A stretch of DNA of 64,000 bases, from assembly GCA_963678675.1 (NCBI GenBank), contig OY783200.1:25372190-25436189 (forward strand). Direction: 5' to 3'. The notes beneath the pieces are model-generated. The model searched no databases, was not told where the DNA came from, and worked only from the letters and a program-made list of their open reading frames with translations. The stretch is from Xiphydria camelus (lineage: Eukaryota > Arthropoda > Insecta > Hymenoptera > Xiphydriidae). Position numbers and translations under genes: made by a program. Of this stretch, positions 24,762-37,000 are shown piece after piece (position 1 is the stretch's first letter; each line of letters opens with the position of its first letter).

Positions 24762-27700
24762 TCACTTGACCTTTCCGCCGTCGTTCCTGTCGTTGGTATC
24801 GTTCTCCATGTCGAACTTGTCCAGCTTGTCGAGTCTGAGGAACGATCCGACCATGGACCGAGCAACGGAAGCCGCTCTGCCGAATCCTCCGACAGCGGAG
24901 CTGGTGCCGCTCCCGCTCTGCGTCACGTTAACCGGCTTCTTGTCCGCCCAAATGTTGACGACGAACTTGAGCTCGGCAGTCAGCGCTTCGCCGAAAGTGA
25001 TCTGTAGAGGGAAAGTGGGAAAACTGAAGGAGAGTCCTCTCCGTTTGGAAGAGGGGCGGCGCGTATCATCGATTGCTCGATTGACCGACCGACCGACCTT
25101 CTCCGCCATCGCCACTTTACGCGCGTTCCATAGAAATTCGACGACGGCTATGACGAAGGACACGGCACACCCGCACATCAGCACGAGAAATACGCCACCA
25201 ACGTTGGCCATTCGCAATTCGCCAGTGCTGGACGACTGGTCGTCGTCTTCCGATTTGCAAGGTTCGCCCTTCCGCATGTCCTTCCACCACTTTTTCTTCA
25301 GATCCGCCAGCGTACCCTTTTCCTGGAGCTTGAGGACGGCGCCGCTGATGGTTGTTCGATAAGCCGAATCTGCAGAGCGGCAAGGCGGAAACGAGGCGGA
25401 GTATATCGCATGGATATGCATATGAGGTGTATATGTAGATGCAAAAGCCGCCAAGTCACATAGTCACATTTTTCTGAAATCTGAGTTGGATACGGGAGTT
25501 TGTTCTTTATAAGTAGGTACGTGCATAAGGTCGAACATAATTTAGGTGCAAATTCCACCTTAAACCGTTAATAATATTAAGTAGAAAATACGCTTGCAAC
25601 TGCACGTACTCATAAGGAACAAATTCCCGTGTCTGACTCGGATTTCACAAAATTGTGACTTGGCGGCTTTGAATCTAGTACATAATTATGTATGTATACC
25701 CCTCATATGTATATGTATGTATACGTACAACGAATAAATTGGTATACGAGGTGCAAGTACGCGAACGGGGCCGCTTACTCATAGGCATGGCGATCCCGTA
25801 TCCCTTGTTGTCGAGGAGACCACCGACTTGCATGAGCTTGCACTCCCTCTCCAATTTATACTCAATGGTGGTGGACTCCATGAAGAAGGCGTAACGCGGA
25901 TCCTTCAAGACCCGCTCGACCGCGGCGTCGTTGTCTTCCATGAAGACACTGGGCTTGGCGTCCGTCATTGCCGTCCACATGCGCTGATAGATGGACAGGT
26001 TCGACTCCTTGAAGAAGAGCGACGTCGAGCCGCCCTTGAGGACGCCGTACTTGATCTTGGTCTGCTTGGCCAGATCTTCGGCACTCTTGACCGTACTCTC
26101 CATCTTATCGGCCGTGAGGAAGGCGGCCAAATTGGCGGTATAAGACGACACGAAGATGAGCACGAAGAACCACCATAAGCTCGCCACCATCCTTATCGAG
26201 GGTGTTCTAAGTGCGAGGAAGGAAGGAACGGTATTCTTGCTCCCGAGTGATTGACGCGTTATCATGGCGATCTTATTACCTGGGAAGTATATCGGAGCCC
26301 TGCTGCATCAACGAGCCCATCGTCAGCCAAAGAGAGTTCGTCAGATCGAAGCTGTTCTCCAACTCCTCCGGATTCGGATTGCACGGGTGAGGATTGTTCC
26401 ACTCGCCGGGTGCGATTCTGAAACAACATGTCATCGCGATATCGACCAAAGATCGCGTCGGGGTGTTGAAATTGATTACCTCGCTTGTACGAAGAGCATG
26501 ATGGACACGCCCAAATAGGCCGTCGCCATATAGATCCAAACGTCGTTGCTGAACGGCGACAAGAAAGAGAAGAGTTTCGGCGGATTCTCCGCCGGTTTAC
26601 TGTACAGGATACTGATACCTGTACGTAGGAACGAGGGGAGAAGATTGTGAGATTACGTGGAAACGTAAAAGACGGCGGTCGCGCAAAAATCGCCGGGGGA
26701 AGCTGAATTTTACTTGCCGGTGGTCATGAATGGCATCGTAAAATCAACCGCCGTTTTGCGTTGATACGTAATCGTGAGGTCGCACAGGGCAAGATCGGCC
26801 GCCTGCAACGAGATGTAAAAGAGATCCTGTAATCGCCTCGCGATCTCGAACGAGATCCTCGCTCGCTCGCTCATTCGCTCTGCCTACGGATCAGGATTGA
26901 TCGGAAATACTTTCATCGCTCTTTAGAGGGTCGCTCCCCCCCCCCCCCAGCCCAGCCCAGCCCAGCCCAGCCCGAAAAGAAACGGAAGAATCGCGACAGA
27001 TCCGATCGAGTGTGATATCGGGAACGAGTTATACTTACGCGATCCAACAAGCGTTTGACGAGCCCGTTCCACGATTTGGTCTCCTTGTTGTAGGCACCGT
27101 ACTGCTTGTCGGGTACCAATTCGAATTCGTACTTGAAGTGGAGCAAGTTGGCGATCGCGTCGATGAGATCGATGCTATAACCCTCGTAGCGTTTATTCTC
27201 GATCAATATTCCTCGATTCGAGCCGTCCTTGACTTCCATGCAGTAGGGCGCTCCCTAAATGAAACGACGAATCCGGCAAACGCGTGACGAATAGTGGCGC
27301 GAGCGCTCATCGCGAAGATACTCGTCCCTCACCTCTTTGGTAGAGACCCTGAAGAACTTCTTCTCGATGCTCTTGGCGATGTCCCCCTCCAGCTCCTCGC
27401 TGCTCCTCGTCAGCCGAATCCCCTCCGTCGTCCAAATTCCCGTCTTCTTCATCCGATTCTGCTGATACTCAGCGATCGAGAGTTCGAAATCCCGACGACC
27501 TTTTTCATCGAAGGTCAATCGTCCGGTCAACTTGCCCTCCTTGGAGAACTGAACCGGTCGTACGAGTCATTGAGTGTACGCAAGGCGGAGGAACGAATTG
27601 TACGAGAAGAGGCTTCGTCCGTGCGTAGCGAGCGCGAGAACGAAAATGGGAGCATTTTTTTCGCGCCACGACTCGACTGATGGAATACCTCCCAATCCGT

Positions 27701-30676
27701 TCATCCGCCCGCTTGACGGTCGATCGTCAACGATCGTCGTACATCCCCGTCGCGTGGTGGGGTACGACCGCGCGACGAGAGAACGTCAATATCGATACCT
27801 CGCGCATAATGCTGGTAATGTTAGACCCCGGCTCGTACTTGCCCGGCTTCTCGCAAGACAGCGGCGGTGGATCGATCGTTGAGGGTTCGACACTGTCCAT
27901 GGTTCTGACGTTCAAGATTTCCAACGCCTTGTACAGCAGGAACACTGAGTCGTAGAGGAGGGCGCTTTCCACCTGGAGAACCAAACCGTAACCGCGTCTC
28001 CGTTTCAATTTCGCGACGACGGATCGAGGCTCGAGTATCTCGAGGAACGGGTGAAGAAACTAGGTACGTCATGGTACACGGGGAGCGCAAATTTATCCCT
28101 TCGCTCCGAGCAACGAGCCGAGCAACTTCCTCCTCTCCGGCGAGATCGCGGAGAGCTTCTCCACACGGCGTCGAAATTCTACGACGACGGGGGAGAGTAG
28201 CTCGATTACCTTGACATTAAACCCGAGAGCCTCGGATAAATCGTCGATGGCATCGGTCAGCAGCCTGAACCCCGTGACGTTGGCTTTAGATTCGTTGAGC
28301 ACGGTCGGGATGGACAATCTGGACATATCCTGCAGAGAGCCAAGTTCTTTCGAGACTCGTGTCGTACGCGCGTAGGCGTACTCGATCGGACGAACGTTCC
28401 TCGTCCGTCCGATGAAACGGTTCGAGACGGAATATTTCGCGGAACGATCGTGTTACCAGGTCAGTTATGATGTACTGGTAATAGTCGCAGAGCAGAGAGA
28501 CGTTCTTTGCCTGGCCCAGCACATCGACGATGCGGTCGGTGCTGACGTCCAGAAGAATAGAGTACTCGTTCGAAGATTTGATCTCCTTGAGCAATGGCCG
28601 CCAGTCGGGACCTCTGCCGAGCTGCCGAACGGTCACCGGGAAGCCTTCGGGTCTGGGGAGCCCGAGAGCGTCTTGAACGCGAGACAGACCCTCGTCGGTC
28701 TCGTAGACCACCGTGAATCCCTTCCAGTTCATGACTTCGACCAGGTTGGCTATCGCCTCGAAGAAATACGTGGCGTTTCCGTTCTAAGTTCTTCCCTCGA
28801 ATGCGCGCGCTTCGATTAACCCTGGAGGACGCTCGCGGGGTAAAAAATTATCTCAGGCGTTTTATTTCGGCTGCTTCTCATAAATAGCGCTACAAAATAA
28901 GTAGGCCGCTCTCAGATATGCGCTTCACCTTCAGTTCAGTGGATCGATAGTTCCCGTATAAAAACTCACGGTTAAGTTATTGCACGATTATTTCCAGTAA
29001 GGTAATTTACCATCTACCCCTCGCGCGAGCACTTGTAGTAATAACAGGGGAGTTGTACAAAGATTTGTTTCGTTGTGTTGAAACGTAGATAAAACTACTA
29101 TTCCACGAATTTGAGACTACTTAATCTTAAATATATAAGTATTTACTGATATAATAAGAATAGATATAAATAAATTAAATAAGCTCTTTATATTGAATTG
29201 GATAAAAAGTAATGGTTCGAGCAAGATGCGTTACTTTTGGTTAAGACAAAAACAAGAAAAGAAAAAAAAAAGACAGAAATTATTTCAGCCATATCAGGAG
29301 GAGACGATACTGTATAGCGTTTGAAGTGAATACTGCTGTGAGTGGAAAGCCTTCGTATACTTTCTGTAAAATGTCCAGATTTAAATAATCCCCTTTTTTC
29401 GCCCGTTACAAACTATTATTATATGTACGTAAATATCACTCAAGTTTTCACACGGCGTGTGTACCACTACCGTATTGTATTACAATTATTCGAAAGAAAA
29501 AGAAAAAGAAAAATTATCGCAATATATCAGCAGAATCAGAGAGAGTGTGAGGTGAAATTGTATCCCGCGCGAGCGCTAACGTGATTTTTACGAGCGCGTG
29601 CGTCCTCCAGGATTAACACACGCAGGAGTGTTCGCAGCTTACTTGAGAGATGCCTCCGCCGTTCGGATGCAGGTTGACCGTAGTGGCGGGGGTGACGGAC
29701 TCCTCGACTGAGCGCCAGGTGTACTCCACGTGAGGGATGCCGTATTCCGCGGCAACGCTGGAGACGATGCCACGAGTCTTTGGACTCGAGGTGCCGAAAA
29801 TCGCCATCACGCCGTCGTCCAGTAACTCGCACGCTACGAACCGATATACCCGTACGTGTACGTATACCTATTCGTCGAGCGCGAGCATCGTGCGTACTTT
29901 CGAAAGCACCGTCACCTATCTACATTGTATGTATACTATGTATGTACACGCCATCGCTCACCCGCCGCTTCGGTTTGGAAACTGTCGTTTCTGCTATTGA
30001 CCCATTTCACGATCGGTTGCAGCTCGAACGCCGGTGCCGCGTTCTCGGTCCTCAGTTGCGCTACGGCATACTCGAACACCGCCTTGTGCTGTTCATCGCC
30101 GTCGTGAAAGATGGCCCCTGAAAGAGTCGATCACAATGAGCGATTCGGCCACTATCGGTCCCAGAGCGCGGCGGCGCGCGCGCGCAAGCATGATGCTCTC
30201 CTTCCGTCTCCACTTTCGAGCGCCGAGAGGTCTCGTCCTTTCGCTGTAAATACGCTTCAAGAAATATCACGACGCGGTTCGTCTTGTCGCTGAGGATCTC
30301 AGATATTTCGACTTACCGATCCTGAGAGGATACGAGACAGCACCGACGCTCGTTATCGACGCGAGCAGGCCGAATACGAGCACAACCCTCCGCCGAGACG
30401 GGGGGCTCCTCCTGCAAGGAATGGGAAGAAGGAGGTGAAGAATTGAGACTTTCTACGTGACAAACAAAACGGGGGGCGCGTTCAACTCGCCGATTGACGG
30501 GCGATCTTATCGGCAATTCCGTCAGTTCGACACGCATATCGTGCGTATCAGAGTTCGCCGGGAGCGGCGAACTTTCTTCGACTCTGGGAAGCTACCAATT
30601 GCGCGGGGTATCATTTCGGACGGTAACGGCGAAGCGCGCATGGTAGAAATATTGTATGTATGTTATTTATACGCCC

Positions 30677-30739
<63 letters not shown>

Positions 30740-30842
30740 ACGTCCAGCGAGTCGCCTCCTCGCTGAACGCGATCGAACGCCAGCTCGAATCGATCGACGA
30801 CGCGACCAAGGCGCTGTACCTGTCATCCGATATCGTATCCAT
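24762..30842 (-). CDS. Kainate-type ionotropic glutamate receptor A
   Basis: Glutamate-gated cation channel subunit, about 940 residues. Exons: 30820-30842 (tentative start), 30317-30411, 29962-30117, 29643-29833, 28457-28783, 28210-28329, 27799-27972, 27333-27548, 27039-27254, 26718-26802, 26480-26618, 26280-26417, 25779-26206, 25098-25369, 24762-25001. After a signal peptide ([11 protein letters not shown]) comes the LIVBP-like amino-terminal domain ([12 protein letters not shown]). Ligand-binding half S1 contains DLTITYQR with the glutamate-contacting Arg. Then come M1 ([10 protein letters not shown]), the pore with SLMQQG (Gln at the Q/R site), M3 with [12 protein letters not shown]2 with [10 protein letters not shown], and M4. 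The cytosolic tail is short. The intron 26619-26717 requires a GC donor (CG|GCAAGT) to keep frame. Receptors B and C are neighbouring paralogues. The first 23-nt exon is chosen by phase only. Confidence 0.93.
26936..26973 (-). repeat. (CCCAG)n with C-run, G-quadruplex-prone in transcript
   Basis: A run of about 13 C followed by five CCCAG units, in the receptor A intron between exons 27039-27254 and 26718-26802, about 65 nt past the 5' splice site. On the transcribed sense (minus) strand this reads as repeated GGGCT ending in a G-run, a textbook (G3N2) quadruplex pattern. Confidence 0.8.
30681..30737. repeat. (CT)n microsatellite
   Basis: About 57 nt of CT between the tentative first exon and second exon of receptor A. 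Confidence 0.92.
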
Positions 30843-31269
30843 TGACGATTGGACGCGTCGCTGCAATTGCAACGAAATCTACTTGGCTCGAAATGGCACT
30901 TGACTCGTAACGCGAGAGAAATCGCGTCGTTGCCGGTTGAACGATGCCGTCGGAGAGGAAACCGTCGCGAGACACTGCTCAGCGGCGAACTGATCTAAAT
31001 TTGGTGCAACACGGCTTTAAGTATATTTGGAGCGTCGACCGTCGCGCGGAAAGCGAGTGAAGACTCCTTGGACGAAACGGTTCAAACGTTATACGTATTG
31101 AAAGATTTGAAAACTAGCGCGACAGGCCGGGCGGCTTCTTTCTTTGCGAGGAAGTCGAATACATACACGCAATCAGCACTACCTCATGTACAATCTTAAT
31201 TATATTATTTTATATTACGTGTCGTTCAAATTGCGGGTCAGACAGAAGAGAGCGCACTCTCGTTAACTA
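30843..31269. other. Upstream region of receptor A
   Basis: The probable promoter or 5' UTR of receptor A. I see no distinct repeat or exon. Confidence 0.45.
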
Positions 31270-31422
31270 CTAACGCTTTACCTATCTATAATTATCACAA
31301 TTCTATTGCATACATATCACTACATTGTAAGACTGTTCCTGCAGCCCAGCTGCACAATTTTTGTTCAATTTTGGGCAATAAAACTCCCTATCAATCGATC
31401 AATCAATCAATCAATCAATCAA

Positions 31423-31424
<2 letters not shown>
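31270..31424 (+). mobile_element. 3' tail of an older non-LTR retrotransposon (tentative)
   Basis: AT-rich sequence containing AATAAA at about 31376-31382 and ending in a tandem (ATCA)n tract at 31391-31422. The downstream LINE ends in the same way (AATAAA, then AATC repeats at 33973-33989), so this looks like the 3' end of an earlier insertion of a related element. The left boundary is uncertain. Confidence 0.4.

Positions 31425-31465
<41 letters not shown>
31425..31465. repeat. (CT)n microsatellite at left flank of the LINE
   Basis: A run of CT on the left of the LINE. A second CT run (33989-34009) lies on its right, consistent with insertion into a CT tract. Confidence 0.85.
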
Positions 31466-31469
<4 letters not shown>

Positions 31470-31472
31470 GAG

Positions 31473-33206
31473 AAACCTTGGACTTATCAAACCGCGTATC
31501 ACCCATCCGCTTGCTGTTGACGCCGAAACACTTAACTCCCGCTTTGCTTCCATTTCCACTTCTTCGACTTCTCATGTGAGTGCTGCGGAACTGGCCGATG
31601 CTCCGAACGCGCTAATGCAGCGTCCACCACTGGTGTTTGTAAACGTCACCAATGGCGAAATAACTAAAGCTATTAACAATCTGCACTCAAACGCACAAGG
31701 TGTTGACGGAATCAATCTTAAACTCATCCGCAGCTTGGGCAACATTACAACTGCCTTCTGCCTGGCCATCCTCAACCGTTCGATCAGTGAGAGTTGCTTT
31801 CCCAGTGCCTGGAAGAAATCTATCATCCTACCGATCAACAAAGTCCCAGCCCCATCGACAACTAATGACTATCGACCCATCTCGCTGCTGCCCATACTAA
31901 GTAAGGTCTTTGAAAGACTAATCTACAACCAAGTGATCGCATATATCAATCTACACGACCCCTCTTAGATCCGTTCCAGTGTGGTTTCCGCGCTGGTCAT
32001 AGCACCCAAACGGCCTTGGTTAAACTTGTCAACGACATCAGACACAGTATGGATAAGAGGCAAGTCATGGTGCTGGTACTGTTCGACTTTTCCAAGGCCT
32101 TCGACACAGTCTCGCATGGTTTGCTATTACTCAAACTTAAGCGTCTGGGCTTTGCTGACGACACTGTCCGATGGTTCGCGTCGTATCTGGAGGGACGATG
32201 GCAGGCAATTAAAAAATCTGATGGCACTCTCACTGGCTGGCAGGCCACCAACACTGGAGTTCCGCAGGGCTCAGTTCTAGGTCCGCTGCTTTTTTCTATC
32301 TTCATTAATGACATTGGGTCAGTCATCAAAAATGCAAAGAGGCTAATTTACGCGGATGATCTACAAATCTATCGGAGCTGTCCCCCTGAAGAGATTGACA
32401 GTTGTATCATGAGTCTCAACGAGGACATCGACAGAATTAAACGATGGGCTAGTGTCAACTCGCTGAACCTCAACATCAACAAAACCAAAGCGATTATTCT
32501 TGGAAATAAGCGATTCATTAACTCGCTTAAATCCTCGGATCTTCCACCATTAGGTTGCAACTCTGAGCGTATACCCTTTGTTGACTCTGTCAAAAACCTC
32601 GGTATTATTATCGATTCCAAACTCACTTTCAAAGAGCACGTTCAACATGTCACCTCCAAAGTCAACCGAGCCTTCTACCAACTGCAACAAATGAGGCCAT
32701 ATACCAATACAGACATATGGAAAACTTTGATTAACTCTCTGATTTTACCTCATTTAGAATACTGCTCAATTGTTCTTAATGGCTGTGGAGCCACCCTTGA
32801 CCTCAAGCTACAACGACTCGTAAACCGTGGTATTCGCTACATCTTTGGACTGCCACGCGATACCTCAATCAGCTCCTACAGAATCAAGCTTGGCTGGCTG
32901 TCAGTCGAAAATCGGCGCAAACTACACCTGGCAATTCTCACTTACAAGGTTCTCAACACGAGGCAACCTGAATTCCTAGCCGATTTGCTCTTTTACTACA
33001 CCACACGAGCTACCAGCCGTTCTACACATACCCTGACACTAACTACTCCTCCTCATCGGACCGACTCTTACAAAGCTTCCTTTGCCGTTGCTGCCCCCTA
33101 CGTGTGGAATGCCTTCCCTAGGGAAGTTCTCGAGGCTCCCTCACTCGGCTCCTTTAAGAGTAAAGCTCAACAGTGGCTACTAGATGCGGATAGAAACCGT
33201 AGTTAA
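31473..33206 (+). pseudogene. LINE reverse transcriptase, frameshifted
   Basis: Reverse transcriptase read in two frames. The first (about 31473-31968) has the fingers and palm start (NDYRPISLLPILSKVFERL). The second continues from about 31964 to a TAA at 33204-33206, with FDFSKAFDTVSH, VPQGSVLGPLLF, the catalytic YADDLQIY box (two Asp) and a thumb/C-terminal region (LGIIIDSKLTF, ending in WNAFPREV). A one-base shift near 31960-31966 puts a TAG in the first frame, so this copy cannot make a full enzyme. Apart from that the second frame is intact over almost 400 codons, suggesting a fairly recent insertion. Confidence 0.88.
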
Positions 33207-33383
33207 TTATCAATAGGCAATATTTAAGTTAATTGTCAATATTCTATGTCTTCACCTTGAGATACTGCTTGTTGATTTGACTTCTTCCTACTTATTTTGT
33301 TTAATTGATTTTACTTAAATGTTTTGTTTACTAACGTGTTTATATCATTATATTATGTACATTATCACTTGTTATCATACTTA

Positions 33384-33873
33384 CACTACGCCCACGCTAT
33401 TTTTTTACATACTCGCTTATATTATTATTATTCGTTATGCTTTATACCTCTGCGCTGCTGCTGTTTGATTTGGTATTATTTAATTGTTTTTACTTAACTG
33501 TTTTGTTTATCTGCGTGTTTACGATTGTTAACTTTAAATGAGAGAGAACGCTTATTCATTATGCTTACACTATTACTGTTTTATTGCGCTCATACTTTCT
33601 ATGTACCCGCTTAAAGTGAAAAGGTGAAACTATGCTTGCACTATGCCCACGCTATTTCTTTACATGCTCGCTTATATTATTATTACTCGTTATGCTTTAT
33701 ACCCCTGCGCTGCTGCTGTTTGATTTTGGTATTGTTTAATTGATTTTAGTTAACTGTTTTGTTTATCTGCGTGTTTACGATTGTTAACTTTTAAATGAGA
33801 GAGAACGCTCTTCATTATGCTTACACTATTACTATTTTATTGCGCTTATACTTTCTATGTACCCGCTTAAAGT
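33384..33873 (+). repeat. Tandem duplication in LINE 3' UTR
   Basis: Two copies of about 234 bp (33384-33617, 33639-33873), each starting ACTACGCCCACGC or ACTATGCCCACGC and ending ATGTACCCGCTTAAAGT. They differ at scattered positions. Confidence 0.85.
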
Positions 33874-34009
33874 CTATTATATTTGCTTACGCTGTTTTAA
33901 AATTGTATACTATACGTTTGCCCTGATTTCAGGGCATTATGATTTGTTCTATTTGAACAATAAACATTTCATTAATCAATCAATCAATCTCTCTCTCTCT
34001 CTCTCTCTT

Positions 34010-37000
34010 TCAGAATATACGAGTAAACGTTTGGTTGAGAAATTCTACTGAATTTTTCTCTGTGTGTCCACTACTGCGACGTTCTGGACTGAACTGGTTG
34101 TCTAGTGCGCGCAGGGACATAGTGATCTACCTACTATTGTCGTAGGGCGGTCGACCGACAGTTCAGTCGATGGTGCGCGCGTCACCGTGGGTTGTTATTT
34201 GCCTCATTCAGCCGATTAAACTGTTGGACGGCGGAAAGTTCATAGTGCGCGCTAGGCCTCAGACTCATCCCCGCGCGACGGCGATCGCCCGATTCTCCGC
34301 CAACTTTCCACTTTTATTCCCTGGACGCGCGGAATGCGCGAGCGTACCTGCAGGGAGGAAAGCAGGGAGGGGGCGCGAGAAGCTTTCTCCGCGAGCGGAC
34401 GGAGGATCGATAGCGGGCGGTACGGCGGCGAGAGAGGAGAGCGACGCGGCTCTAGTATTTCTGCGTCGCGGACGGTTGCCACGGTCGCAGCCTCCGAGCG
34501 CCGCGGATCAGTTCGTTTCTCGTCGCACACCGCGAAAGTACGGTAGCCCCCGCCCCGTTGGACGCGTTTGGTCGGGACGCGCTCTACCTTCGACACCCCT
34601 CCTGGTGGCACCGCGGAGTGACCGATCGGACGACCGTATCGTGCGTGATTCTAGAATCGAGAGAAGACGGGAGAGAGAGAGAGAGAGGGGTGGGGGGGGG
34701 GGGGAGAGGGAGATCGAAGATATACGCGCGTCTTCGACAGGGGGTCGAGGGTCTTGGAAGGTGCAGGAGAGTCCGAAGGACAAGCGGGACGCGTACATCT
34801 CCGCGGGTAATGTAAATTCGCATCGCGCGATCGAATACATTCATGTTCGGCGCAGGAGCGGCCAGTGGGGGAATTTCGATTTTCAAAGCATTCGCTGACG
34901 CGCGGATCGTACGAACGACTGCTATTCCGGCCACGCGCTCGGTATGGTGACTCGAATCACCGTACGCTTGCCCGAAGATCGCTTGTAGGGAAACCCTTTA
35001 GAGCATAAGAATACTACCGCGAAGAGCTTCCTCTCGCGTCGTGGAAGCAATGCCCGGAGCTTGAAAGAAAGGTGAGCTGTCGCTTGATCGGAAATTCTTC
35101 GGGACAAAAGGAGGAGGGAGCAAAAGAGAGAGTTTCGAGGAGGGATATTTCCCGCATCGTGTGCCGTAATTAATCGATATCGCTACCACTGTTTTCACCT
35201 GCTCAAAAAGTCGATGACTCGCGTCGCACTCGCACGTACGTTCGTCGGCTCGCTCCTGCGCGTATACGCATTATATGTCTAGGTGTACGTATTTTCGAGC
35301 GACGAACGAAATTATCATTATCGCGATACGCAACCGCACCCACGTCGTTTGTGAGGAGACCTCGCTGTTCGCACGTGTGGCACGCCGTACAATCGTCACT
35401 TTTTAACTGGGCGGAGGGGCTCGGAAGGACTTGATTGAATTTTCCATAATTAACCACCCTCGGAACGTTAGGATAATTGAAACGAACGCGAACCATTACC
35501 GTAATTGCTAGTCTAATTAATGCGGTCGCGTTTTTCTTCCCGAGTTCGAACGTCAGCATCTCGCCGCGAGAATATGTACGTTTCTCTGGGTAGCGCGAAA
35601 TTGGAATTCCTTTCGCTCGACATTTTTTTCGGCGATTCGTGCGCAATAATTTCCGTGCGATCGTTATAGCGTATTCAGCACTTTAGATCTAGTACAGGAG
35701 AGAGGGCGAAGGGGGGACAAAGAAAGGGAGGAAGGAGGAGATTCCGAGACAAGAATACCGACCACAATGGGACGATTATACAAATTCATTCAAAGTAATC
35801 GAGGCGTCGTCGCCTTCTCATCTGATCGACCTTCGAGAACCCATCGCGTGGGCTAAACACTTTTCCGCAGGAGACTCCGCATTCTGAGCATTTCACGAAA
35901 GCATGCTTCTTCCGCATAGATCTAGCGCTCCGATAAATCGTGGGAATCGACTTCCAGCGTATACCCGAACGGGGAGGAATTGACACCGAACAACGTCGTT
36001 TTTCCGTGTTTCTCGAGAGACGCGCGAGTTCTGATTAGAACTCTATTACGGAAAGAGTTATCACGGAGATTTACCAGCGCTCGAGAAAACTCTGGCGATT
36101 ATCGCGGATAGCCCGTTTGCATTGTACGATGATCCTCGGAGCTATAGAACCAGATGGAATAGTACGAACGCGACGTTGCTCTCAATATCAACCGCCGTCA
36201 CAGCTCCTGCGTTTACGTCCGAGCTTCGTTCGGCGCAAATATTCGAGCACCGGTCGATAAACGACATTCCCGATATAATCGATCTCGATGTATCGGATCC
36301 CATCCCGCTCTCGTTTCGTTACCACTATCGCTGTGCGGGCTGTCCGTATCAGTAGTAACGGCCGATCACGGTCGGACCGCCCGGTGAGCTCAACGAGCAT
36401 AGGTAATAACAACACACACGCGATGAAACGATCACGAGTGAGACCATTACCACTGGTTGATGTACGGGCGGCGTTCGACGGCAGTGGTTGCAACCGAGTG
36501 CGGTCGGACCACTCGGCATGACGTGCCTCGAGTCCGATCACGAGCGACCGTTACAACTGCAGGATACGGACAGCCGGTGAAGCAATTGACTCGTGGCGAA
36601 GCATATGTATGTGTGCCGTTATAGTATCACTGCATCATCGAAAGGAAATTATATGCGTGTGCGCGCTTTTGAAAAACATTGGGTGTCGTTCGAGTATCCA
36701 AGCAGAATCGAACTCGTTCGATCTCGTGTGGATGGGTATTATGTCTCTCGGCACTACGAAAGAGAAAAGAGAAGAGTCGAGACGGTGAGTAGCACGCGGA
36801 AGTGATCGAGAACTAAACGACGACTTATTCGGAGTTGGAGCGCAAACTTGGTTCGCGTCTCTTTAAATAATAATTACTTCTCTCGCGAGAAGGGAAAACG
36901 GTCTTCCACTCCGAGTTGGTAGATATTTAAGCTATACCCCGAGCGCGAAGCACTCGCCCCCGCGGGTACGCAAGTACGCGTAAAATCGCGTTACCGCGAG

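Larger units (their letters stand above)
31466..33989 (+). mobile_element. 5'-truncated non-LTR retrotransposon (jockey-like group)
   Basis: About 2.5 kb containing most of a reverse transcriptase, a 3' UTR, AATAAA at 33959-33964 and a terminal (AATC)n tail typical of some LINE families. The upstream endonuclease region is missing, so the copy is 5'-truncated. The 3' UTR has two tandem copies of a roughly 234-bp block (33384-33617 and 33639-33873). It sits between receptors A and B. The clade is a judgement from the RT motifs only. Confidence 0.88.

Noticed and set aside
34170..34898. 242-codon open frame on the plus strand
   Set aside because: Arg/Ser/Gly-rich GC-driven composition, no domain, no splice context, and several equally long overlapping frames on the other strand.
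35786..35986. Minus-strand frame containing a Cys-x2-Cys-x3-Cys pattern resembling a zinc finger fragment
   Set aside because: Too short, with only three cysteines in the pattern, no partner exon and no further finger repeats.
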